NCBI GenBank assembly: GCA_018222765.1
Contig: JAAEZT010000003.1
Location: forward strand, 124,001 to 188,000
Source of the DNA: a bacterium
Lineage (GTDB): Bacteria > Verrucomicrobiota > Verrucomicrobiia > Verrucomicrobiales > Akkermansiaceae
Length of the DNA stretch: 64,000 nucleotides
Reading direction: 5' to 3'
Made by a program: the position numbers and the translations under genes. Within the stretch, counting starts at the first letter, position 1. Each line of letters begins with the position of its first letter. Shown one piece after another: positions 33,671 to 41,260 of this stretch. Below the pieces are notes generated by a model. It ran no database searches. It saw nothing but the letters and a program-made list of their open reading frames with translations, and was not told the DNA's origin.

Positions 33671-35974
33671 ATGAAAAAACCAACCAATCTATTGTTCGCC
33701 CTCTTTGCGTCACTCTCATTGACCGGAGGTCTTCTTTGGGCTCAATCACCGGACCAAGCGGCCAAGCAGCCCAAAATCGAGGCCGCTCCCAATGTGAAAA
33801 ACTTCAAGGCGCTCCAGAAGCTCAACCAGCAAATTGTCGGCCTTTCCAAGAAGGCCCAGCCCGCCACCGTTTGTCTTGTGGCCAAGAACGGACGGGGCGC
33901 TGGAAGCGGGGTAATTGTCAGCCAAGATGGACTCATCCTTACGGCCGCTCATGTGACCTCCAGCATGCCAGGGGAAATCATCGTGATCTTCCCGGACGGA
34001 ACCCGCAAAGAAGCGGTGTCCCTCGGAGCCGACTATGATCGCGACGCCGCAATGGTGCAGATCAAGGAGCCCGGGAAATATCCCTTCGTAGAGGTTGGGC
34101 AAAGCAAGGACCTCAAACGCAACCAATGGACCGTCGCTCTCGGGCATTCGGGTGGATTTGACCCAATGCGCAAACCTCCGGTTCGTCTGGGCAGGGTTCT
34201 AAGGAACGAAAAATTCATTGTGACCGACACCGCAGTGGTCGGCGGAGATTCCGGCGGACCTCTCTTCGATGCTGAAGGCCGGGTAATTGGGATTCATTCC
34301 AACATCGGAGTGAGCTTGATGGAAAACCGTCACGTGCCAATCGGTGTTTACCACCAGCAATGGAAGAGCCTCAAGGAAGGGGAAAAATCCGGAGAACGAT
34401 TTAACAACGCTCCAAAAAATGTCCCTTCACCGGATCAGCCGGTTCTTGGAGTTCAACTTGCTGACAGCGACGACGGAGTCCGGGTCACCGGGGTCGTTCC
34501 AAAGTCTCCTGCCGAGAGGGCCGGTCTTGAGCCGGACGATGTCATTAAGAAAATTAATGGTGAGCTAATGAAGTCCACCGACGAGCTGATCGCTCTGGTC
34601 AAGAAGATGAAAGCCGGCGACGAAGTACAGCTGAACTATTACCGCGACGGAAATCCCTGGTCAGTGAAAGTAAAGCTCACCACTTACAAGGAACTCTCCG
34701 GCGAAAGAAAGGCTCCTGCAAAAAAGAAAGAGGAGGAGCCCAAAGAAGACCCGGCCCCCAAGAAAGAGAAGCCCAAAAAGGAAAAACCCAATGATCAGAA
34801 AGAGGCCGAAGATGCCATCGATGAGCTCATGAAGAAAGCGGCCAAAAATGGCGGTCGCCTTGAAGTGACTCCGGAACTCGTTGAGAAAATGGGCGGCATG
34901 GAAAAACTAATGGAAGAACTCGAAAAACGAGGAGGGATGACCCGACTTCCAAATCCCGGACCCGACAAATTTTTTGAGTCCTCCATGAAAGCCTTGGCGC
35001 CTGTTTCTAAAAAAAATGAAGGCAGCACCGCTCTGGTATTAATCGATGACAAGCTTGCCGCTCTTGGGACCGTCATTTCCACCAATGGCCGAATCCTCAC
35101 CAAAAATACCGAAACCCAAAAAGGGAAACTCTCGATCCGCCTAGGAGATAAAAAGTATGACGCCAAGGTTCTGAAACGATTCCCCGAACGCGATCTCGCA
35201 CTGTTGAAGATTGATGCCGAGGAACTTCACCCTGTTCGATTTCAGACGGCGGAACCTCCCCTCGGTTCTATTTTGACCGCGACCGGAGCCAAAGACGAAC
35301 CACTGGGCATTGGACTCCTAAGTGTGCCGGGAAGAGCGATGGCCAAAGTTGGCTTTATTGGAATTCAAGCAGGCGAGTCAGACAAGGGAGTCCTCATTCA
35401 AAGAGCGCTCCCCAACGGCGCCGCCTCCGAGGCCGGCCTCAAGGACAATGATGTGATCACTCATATCGACGGCAAAAAAGTCGACGACCCTGTCGAATTT
35501 GGTCATCTCATCCGTGGTCGAAAAGCGGGCGAGGAAGTTAAGGTGCAATACCTTCGTGAGGGTAAAGCCGGAAAAGCCACCGCCACTCTCAAGGAGCGGG
35601 CGATGCGGGATAACGCCAGAGACGATCCCCGCATGAAAATGTCCCACGGCGAGCTTTCAGAAAAGACCAGTGGATATCCCGACGCCATTCAGCATGACAT
35701 TCCGCTCCCACCTCAACTGTGCGGCGGACCGCTTTTCGATCTTAAAGGAAGATGCATCGGCATCAACGTTTCCCGCGCCGGGCGGACCAAGACTTACGCC
35801 ATTCCGGCGGATGAAATTCAAGCAATGCTCAAGTCTGCCAAAGGTCCAAAGAAGCCTGCTAAACCAGAGAAGCCCGTCGCAAAAAATGACAACCTCGAAG
35901 CGATCAAGGCCATCCGCGAAAGCCTCAAGGAAATCGAAAAACGCCTCGAGGAACTCGAGAAAGCCGGGCGATAA
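33671..35974 (+). CDS. Double HtrA-like protease with PDZ domains; second protease domain degenerate
   Basis: 767 residues from the ATG at 33671, preceded by GAGGGAGAA. After a signal peptide, the first trypsin-like domain has an intact triad: His94 (LTAAHV), Asp125 (DRDAAMVQI) and Ser194 (GGDSGGPLF). PDZ1 follows at 257-340, then a Lys/Glu/Pro-rich linker (345-380). A second trypsin-like domain starts at about 450, but the His position is Thr480 (ILTKNTE), Asp508 is kept (ERDLALLKI) and the Ser position is Cys684 (PQLCGGPLF). A second PDZ domain (about 562-640) sits between the Asp strand and the Cys684 loop, so it splits this protease domain. A short coiled coil ends the protein. The first half should be an active periplasmic protease. 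The second is probably a binding or regulatory unit. Confidence 0.9.
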   Translation: MKKPTNLLFALFASLSLTGGLLWAQSPDQAAKQPKIEAAPNVKNFKALQKLNQQIVGLSKKAQPATVCLVAKNGRGAGSGVIVSQDGLILTAAHVTSSMPGEIIVIFPDGTRKEAVSLGADYDRDAAMVQIKEPGKYPFVEVGQSKDLKRNQWTVALGHSGGFDPMRKPPVRLGRVLRNEKFIVTDTAVVGGDSGGPLFDAEGRVIGIHSNIGVSLMENRHVPIGVYHQQWKSLKEGEKSGERFNNAPKNVPSPDQPVLGVQLADSDDGVRVTGVVPKSPAERAGLEPDDVIKKINGELMKSTDELIALVKKMKAGDEVQLNYYRDGNPWSVKVKLTTYKELSGERKAPAKKKEEEPKEDPAPKKEKPKKEKPNDQKEAEDAIDELMKKAAKNGGRLEVTPELVEKMGGMEKLMEELEKRGGMTRLPNPGPDKFFESSMKALAPVSKKNEGSTALVLIDDKLAALGTVISTNGRILTKNTETQKGKLSIRLGDKKYDAKVLKRFPERDLALLKIDAEELHPVRFQTAEPPLGSILTATGAKDEPLGIGLLSVPGRAMAKVGFIGIQAGESDKGVLIQRALPNGAASEAGLKDNDVITHIDGKKVDDPVEFGHLIRGRKAGEEVKVQYLREGKAGKATATLKERAMRDNARDDPRMKMSHGELSEKTSGYPDAIQHDIPLPPQLCGGPLFDLKGRCIGINVSRAGRTKTYAIPADEIQAMLKSAKGPKKPAKPEKPVAKNDNLEAIKAIRESLKEIEKRLEELEKAGR

Positions 35975-36039
35975 ATCATCACCGTCCCCGATCCTCGTTT
36001 GACCTTGTGAGGCAACCGATCACACTCTAGTTTGCGGGA

Positions 36040-36921
36040 ATGAAGATTCTTGCAAACCGTGCGATTGAGTTGTTGGCGATTGGGTTGATCCTAGCTCCCA
36101 ATATGATGGCTGATGAAGAGAAGCTAAGCCTCACTCTGCGCTCCCGGACGAAGGGTGCTCCGGAGAATTTTGTCGAGAAGAAGGTCAACTGGGAAGCCGG
36201 GAAGACCGCCCTGATCATCTGCGACATGTGGGATGACCATTGGTGTAAATCAGCCGCGCGACGCGTGGGCGAAATGGCCGGGCCCATGAACAAGATGGTC
36301 AACGCTGCGCGAGAAAAAGGAATCTTCATCATTCACGCACCCAGCAGCGTGGTGTCATTCTATGATAAAACCCCGCAACGCAAATTAGCGCAGGCCGCAC
36401 CATTTTCGAAATCACCCTCCCCGCTCAGCGTGAAGGAACGTTGGGGCACAAACTGGTGCTGGCCGGATCCGAAATTCGAAGGTGTTCTCCCCATCGATGA
36501 TTCCGACATGGGCTGCAGTTGCAAAGGCGAGAAATGCGAAATCCGGGAAGCGTGGACGCGGCAGATCAAGACAATTGAATTGGTGAAAGGCGATGCCCTC
36601 ACTGACAACGGGCAGGAAACCTGGAATCTTTTGGCGGAACGAAAAATCGACAACGTCATTTTATGCGGCGTGCATCTCAACATGTGTGTTCTTGGACGAC
36701 CCTTCGGCATCCGGCAAATGGTGAAGCTCGGCAAGAATGTCGCTCTCATGCGCGACATGACCGACACGATGTACAATCCCGAACGTCCTCCGGGAGTGGA
36801 TCACTTCACCGGAACGGACTTGGTCATCAACCACGTCGAACAATACTGGTGCCCCTCATTTACCAGCGCTGATCTGGTGGGCGGAAAGCCCTTTCGCTTC
36901 AAAGAGGACGAAAGAAAATAG
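36040..36921 (+). CDS. Exported isochorismatase-fold cysteine hydrolase
   Basis: 293 residues with a signal peptide (LLAIGLILAPNMMA). The isochorismatase/nicotinamidase fold shows in Asp62 (TALIICDMWDDHWC) and the nucleophile region VILCGVHLNMCVLG with Cys216; Lys183 (LVKGDAL) is a candidate for the catalytic Lys. The family hydrolyses amides, vinyl ethers or similar bonds, and substrates vary widely. Export is unusual for the well-known members but common in PVC homologues. An extra Cys cluster (MGCSCKGEKC, 157-166) lies before the core and could form disulfides. It converges with the SASA esterase gene, 10 bases apart. Confidence 0.85.
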   Translation: MKILANRAIELLAIGLILAPNMMADEEKLSLTLRSRTKGAPENFVEKKVNWEAGKTALIICDMWDDHWCKSAARRVGEMAGPMNKMVNAAREKGIFIIHAPSSVVSFYDKTPQRKLAQAAPFSKSPSPLSVKERWGTNWCWPDPKFEGVLPIDDSDMGCSCKGEKCEIREAWTRQIKTIELVKGDALTDNGQETWNLLAERKIDNVILCGVHLNMCVLGRPFGIRQMVKLGKNVALMRDMTDTMYNPERPPGVDHFTGTDLVINHVEQYWCPSFTSADLVGGKPFRFKEDERK

Positions 36922-36931
36922 GGCCGGGAAA

Positions 36932-37855
36932 TTACTTTGCGCAGAGTTTCTTCATTGCTTCACCCATCGCTTCACCAATCAGATAATAAGTCTCGGCATT
37001 GCCATTCCAATGGTAACCTTGACGGGACGGCGATTCTTCGGCCGGACGAAAAAACCCGGCAGTCTGGACACAGTCGACATTGCCTTTGAATTCAGGGTAG
37101 GTCTCGGGAGCGGCCTGTGCTTTGCGAATCAGAAGACGACGGTCAACTTTCTGCTTCACTCCGCCAAACCCGCTGTCGGCAATCACGAAAGGAAGGTTTT
37201 TGACACCGAGATCCTTTCTCACGTCCCGAACAAAATTGGCGAGATTCTTCTCATACTCAAGTGTCGCGGGCATTCCGCAACCGTCGTTCCACCCCTGATG
37301 CCAGCCAAAGCCTACCACCTCATGGCCCCGCCCCTCCAATTCTGGAAAAGTTTCTCCGAGCTTACCTAAAACGTCTTTCACATGCCCAATCATCTCCTTG
37401 TAATAGGGCCCGGGATCCCCACCTGAACTCGGTGGACGAAAATCTTTTTGGAGGCTCTTTCCGCCCCAGGCAGTCTTAATAAGGAGAACCGGTTCTTTGA
37501 TTGCGTCCCCAATGACATGGCCAAAAGCATACTCGGGACCGATCGCACTTGGCCTTGCTCCAAAACCTGGCGCCAGCTTTCCCTTACGCCCAAGATACCA
37601 AATAAACACGTCATCCCGGACGCTCCATTTTCCATCCTTATCCTTAAGGTGTTTGTGCTTTTGCGAATTCTCCACCAAATGGCTAAGGCTTCCCTTTCCT
37701 CCGTTGCGCTTGGGATCACCTTCGATCTTTCCCGCACCCTCCATGTTTGATTGTCCGGCAAGAATAAATACCTTCACGGAGCCCTGCGGGGGACATGCAA
37801 AAAGACCGGGAATTCCAACAAGGAACACAAAAAGAATGCAGAGAGTGTGCTTCAT
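36932..37855 (-). CDS. Exported sialate O-acetylesterase-type (SASA) esterase
   Basis: 307 residues from the ATG at 37855, chosen because AGGA lies about 7 bases upstream and a signal peptide follows (LCILFVFLVGIPGLFAC). The SASA-type SGNH blocks are present: Ser36 in FILAGQSNMEG, TAWGGKSL, and GFGWHQGWND. A C-terminal GYHWNGNAETYYLIG supplies the likely His. Enzymes of this group deacetylate sugars such as sialic acid or xylan side chains. It lies 90 bases downstream of a DUF1080 gene on the same strand, and the two are plausibly co-transcribed. Cys21 at the signal cleavage site could be lipidated, although the preceding LFA is an imperfect lipobox. Confidence 0.87.
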   Translation of the reverse strand: MKHTLCILFVFLVGIPGLFACPPQGSVKVFILAGQSNMEGAGKIEGDPKRNGGKGSLSHLVENSQKHKHLKDKDGKWSVRDDVFIWYLGRKGKLAPGFGARPSAIGPEYAFGHVIGDAIKEPVLLIKTAWGGKSLQKDFRPPSSGGDPGPYYKEMIGHVKDVLGKLGETFPELEGRGHEVVGFGWHQGWNDGCGMPATLEYEKNLANFVRDVRKDLGVKNLPFVIADSGFGGVKQKVDRRLLIRKAQAAPETYPEFKGNVDCVQTAGFFRPAEESPSRQGYHWNGNAETYYLIGEAMGEAMKKLCAK

Positions 37856-37945
37856 GATAAATCCTTTACGCTTACTCATGGGGAAAGCTTCCATGGATCA
37901 TGTTTGCTTTAGCGTTTCCCTGTCGCGCTCTGATTAGCAGGTAAA

Positions 37946-38662
37946 TCATCCCCCGGTTTTCAAGAAGAGATCCTTATACTCCACCACCATCCCTTTGTCG
38001 TGGAGTTGCAGCCCGATGAATCCTTTGCGAAGTTGCTTCCCCTCCAACTTGTCGGTGAACTCCGATGAGAGCTTTCCGTTAATGAGGAACTGGAAGTGAT
38101 TTCCCTTCGCCACGATTCGGCAGGTGTTCCAATCTCCCTTCTTGATCTCATTCACCTGCACCGCATTCTCGATCTTGCGGTGATGTCCCTTGCCTTTCTC
38201 ATCAATCACGAGGCTCCTGCCCCTCGGGCATGGAAACTCTTTACGCGTCCCTTTCCCAAAGTGAAAGTCCCACGCGCCCAGGACGCCGTCGCCAATTCCA
38301 ACATGCCCGAGGTCGGCATGATATCCTTCAAAATCCCTCTTCCCGGTCTTGTCCACCCGGGCCCGCATTTCCACGCCGGTATTCCCCTTCCCCACTAAGC
38401 GATAGCTGAACTTTAATTCGAAATCTGCCAACTCCTCGTCCCCTGAATAAATCAAATAGACCTGGCGATTCTCTTTTCCTTCGCCCCGAATCACCCCACC
38501 CTTCACCGACCACGCCAATTCCTTTCCCTTCGGCGCTTCCCGCCATCCGTCGAGTGATTTTCCATCGAACAAGGAAACAAACCCGTCACGCGATTCTTCC
38601 GCGTTCGTCAATCCACACAGATAAAAAGCTACCAACAAGAGCCACAACATTTCAGTTTTCAT
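37946..38662 (-). CDS. Exported DUF1080 protein (3-keto-disaccharide hydrolase-like)
   Basis: 238 residues from the ATG at 38662, which begins a signal peptide (MLWLLLVAFYLCGLTNA). A DUF1080 concanavalin-like domain follows: FVSLFDGKSLDGWREA, WSVKGGVIRGEGK, GNTGVEMRARV and IVAKGNHFQFLINGK, closing with GFIGLQLHDKGMVVEYKDL. Some DUF1080 proteins cleave 3-keto-disaccharides and many others are uncharacterised, so the enzymatic call is tentative while the fold is clear. The SASA esterase gene downstream on the same strand supports a role in handling modified sugars. Confidence 0.88.
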   Translation of the reverse strand: MKTEMLWLLLVAFYLCGLTNAEESRDGFVSLFDGKSLDGWREAPKGKELAWSVKGGVIRGEGKENRQVYLIYSGDEELADFELKFSYRLVGKGNTGVEMRARVDKTGKRDFEGYHADLGHVGIGDGVLGAWDFHFGKGTRKEFPCPRGRSLVIDEKGKGHHRKIENAVQVNEIKKGDWNTCRIVAKGNHFQFLINGKLSSEFTDKLEGKQLRKGFIGLQLHDKGMVVEYKDLFLKTGG

Positions 38663-38873
38663 TAACAACAACCTTAATGAAGGCCTCATTCCCACGAAAG
38701 CAATTTCAGCGCCCAACTTTCACGATAAACAGCACTTGATTGGACCAACTTATCACCAGACTCTCAAGGAAATGAAAAAGAGCATCCATTCAAGTAGGGG
38801 ATGCGCTATTCTTGACTATGCCCGCCGAGCGGCTTTTGGCATCATCGCCTACAGTATCTGAAATTCCCGAGCA

Positions 38874-39890
38874 ATGAAGACCATCGACAAAAAACAAAGC
38901 CTGGGTGGGTTTGAGAAATATCTCCCCCTCTGGATTCCTCTTTGCATGGCCATTGGGATTCTCCTCTCTCTCTACACTACGCTGGGCGAACGGATTGAAG
39001 CGCTCGCCATCAGGGGCATCTCTATCCCAATCGGAATTTGCCTTTTCTTCATGATGTATCCGGCCGTCTTGAATCTGAAGGGCTCGGAACTGAAGAAACT
39101 GAAAGACAATCCCAAACCAATCCTACTCACTCTCTTCTCCAATTGGATTATCGCGCCCTTGGTGGGATTTGTGTTGGCCAAGATGTTTCTCTCCGATCAC
39201 GACGAACTCTTTGTGGCCGTGATTTTACTCAGCGCGAGTCCCTGCACCGCGATGGTTCTGGTCTGGGGATCGATGGCCGATGGAAATCAGGAGCAAAACG
39301 TGGTGAATACCAGCCTCAACACGATCACCATCATGATTTTTTATGCCCCGCTCGTCGCACTTCTGACGGGAATTCAGAATATTGAAATCGATCGATGGGG
39401 ATTGGCAATCTCGGTCCTGGTCTTTATCGGGCTGCCCATTTTGGCGGGATTGCTTACCCGAAAAATCGTGATCCCAATGAAAGGGGAAACTTGGTTCGAT
39501 GAAACCTATCGCCCCGCGCTCGGCAAAATTTCGATCATCTCTCTCCTGACAACGCTGATCGTGCTTTTCGCACTGAATGGAAACACCATCCTGGGGAGCC
39601 CCGAATACCTGCTCTTGATTTCGATCCCTCTGCTATTGGGATTCGTGATTGTCGTGGGCATCAATATCGCCATGACCAAACTCTTCCGTTTGAAATACCG
39701 GGAAGCTGCGGTCACGGTGATCATCGGCTCATCGAGCCATTTTGAAATAGCCATCGCCACGGCCATCGCCGCCTACGGAGTCGGATCAGTGGCTGCCTTG
39801 GGCACAACGATGGGACTCTTTTGGGAAATCCCAATCATGTTGGGCCTAGTCTATCTCGCGCGATACTTGGGAAGGAAAAATTTCTGGTAA
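38874..39890 (+). CDS. acr3: Acr3-type arsenite efflux permease
   Basis: 338 residues with about ten hydrophobic segments and no signal peptide. Acr3 signatures are visible: the conserved Cys in SASPCTAMVLVWGSMADGN, NTITIMIFYAPL, and GSSSHFEIAIATAIAAYG near the end. Acr3 exports arsenite (and sometimes antimonite) using the proton gradient, from the inner membrane. No arsR, arsC or arsM gene is adjacent, which is unusual. The gene faces away from the DUF1080 gene, with a 211-base gap. Related members of the bile acid/sodium symporter superfamily are the main alternative, but the PCxAM motif favours Acr3. Confidence 0.9.
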   Translation: MKTIDKKQSLGGFEKYLPLWIPLCMAIGILLSLYTTLGERIEALAIRGISIPIGICLFFMMYPAVLNLKGSELKKLKDNPKPILLTLFSNWIIAPLVGFVLAKMFLSDHDELFVAVILLSASPCTAMVLVWGSMADGNQEQNVVNTSLNTITIMIFYAPLVALLTGIQNIEIDRWGLAISVLVFIGLPILAGLLTRKIVIPMKGETWFDETYRPALGKISIISLLTTLIVLFALNGNTILGSPEYLLLISIPLLLGFVIVVGINIAMTKLFRLKYREAAVTVIIGSSSHFEIAIATAIAAYGVGSVAALGTTMGLFWEIPIMLGLVYLARYLGRKNFW

Positions 39891-39934
39891 CCCAACAAGC
39901 TGAAGTCGCCAATCGTTCAAACCATTTCCCGCTA

Positions 39935-40186
39935 ATGCCTTTCGGAACTCCAATTCAAGCTACCCCCGGTGGATGCTTTTTTTGTTTATTCGGACTGGCA
40001 GCCATGATCTTTGGTGGCGTGTGCACCTGGGAATTGTTCGTCGCAATTGATATTCCCCCATCGAAATCCGACCCCGAGCTCATCATGAAACTTGGTTTTG
40101 GTTCAGCGATCGGCGTCAGCCTTGGGCTCTTTCTAATTCGGTGGGCTTGGCGGCTTGCCATCCGTTCCGACATGAAAAATCCGTAG
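39935..40186 (+). CDS. Small membrane protein, unknown
   Basis: 83 residues from the ATG at 39935, 44 bases after the Acr3 stop on the same strand. Two likely membrane segments are separated by a short polar loop: CFFCLFGLAAMIFGGVCTW and LGFGSAIGVSLGLFLIRWAW. The C-terminus is basic (RLAIRSDMKNP). I do not recognise the family. The position suggests co-transcription with acr3, but no functional link can be claimed. It is most likely real because of the amphipathic layout and the open frame ending tidily before the convergent gene. Confidence 0.55.
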   Translation: MPFGTPIQATPGGCFFCLFGLAAMIFGGVCTWELFVAIDIPPSKSDPELIMKLGFGSAIGVSLGLFLIRWAWRLAIRSDMKNP

Positions 40187-40224
40187 GGCCCCCGACAAAT
40201 CAAGCGAGCGATTCTATACGAATC

Positions 40225-41103
40225 CTACTTTTTTTCCAAGAATCCCATCTCTTTCATCCACCCTGCTGCGCGCTCCGGCCAGCCGCCGACTCGTTGCGGA
40301 ATATCCTTCATTCCGAACCCATGGCCACCTTTGCCATAGATATGTAGTTCGCATTCCGCGCCGGCCCGCTGCATCGCGAGGTAATAGAGAGCCGATCCTT
40401 CAACGTATCGCTTATCCCCATGCGCTACCACCACGAAAGACGGTGGCGTTGATTTCGTCACCTTCACCTCGGGCACGAGCGCGTTGGGATCTTTTTCGTT
40501 TTTGAGATAAGCCGGATAAATCAACACACCGAAGTTCGGAATGGGCGAATGCTTATCGACCGCCTCCTTCGGAAAAGAAATCGAACCATCGGAAGTCAAC
40601 ACCGTCGCAGTCAAATGCCCTCCCGCCGAAAAACCTAAAAAGCCTACCCGCCTCGGATCAATCTTCCACTCTGCGGCTTTGGAACGAACCAAACTCACTG
40701 CACGTTGCGCGTCTTGCAGCGGAGCATGATGCTTTTCGAGATTCTTGCGACGCGGCACACGGTATTTTAAGAGCACCGCATTCACCCCAATCCCATTGAG
40801 CCAGGTGCAAACATCCGAACCCTCGTGCTTTGAGGCTAAGATCCCATAACCACCGCCCGGAGCCACGACAATGACCGCGCCGGTATTCTTGTCAGCCGGG
40901 GCCGGATAGAAAGCGATCGTCGGCTTGCTGACATTGGAAGTCCGCGTTATCCCGTCGTTATTGCGATCCGCCACTTTTTCCTCCCCAACGCTCTGACCTT
41001 CTTCGCCGGGCACCTCGCCGGTCCACAGGGGAATTGGGCTACCCGGGTCAGCTGGAACCAAAGAAGACATTGCCATAAAAAGTGAGAGAGAAAGTGATTT
41101 CAT
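40225..41103 (-). CDS. Exported alpha/beta hydrolase (esterase)
   Basis: 292 residues with a short signal peptide (MKSLSLSLFMAMSSLVPA). The alpha/beta hydrolase fold is shown by the oxyanion segment VVAPGGGYGILAS, the nucleophile Ser159 in GFLGFSAGGHL, and candidates Asp230 (VVVAHGDKRYV) and His261 (YGKGGHGFG). This pattern fits the acetyl-xylan esterase / BD-FAE-like group often found in polysaccharide-degrading bacteria. It stands alone, facing the small membrane protein gene and diverging from the cupredoxin fusion gene. Confidence 0.87.
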   Translation of the reverse strand: MKSLSLSLFMAMSSLVPADPGSPIPLWTGEVPGEEGQSVGEEKVADRNNDGITRTSNVSKPTIAFYPAPADKNTGAVIVVAPGGGYGILASKHEGSDVCTWLNGIGVNAVLLKYRVPRRKNLEKHHAPLQDAQRAVSLVRSKAAEWKIDPRRVGFLGFSAGGHLTATVLTSDGSISFPKEAVDKHSPIPNFGVLIYPAYLKNEKDPNALVPEVKVTKSTPPSFVVVAHGDKRYVEGSALYYLAMQRAGAECELHIYGKGGHGFGMKDIPQRVGGWPERAAGWMKEMGFLEKK

Positions 41104-41260
41104 AAATTACGCAGACAACTACCCATCGAAAATGATCAACCTTTCTCTAAGAATCCCTTCCCGATTTCGAAAGAGTCGCAACTCTGGCCCGTAGAGTGGT
41201 TCCCCCTTCCCTCTCCCTCAATTATTTAAGGTGAATTAGATAGCTGGAAAAACTCTCTTT

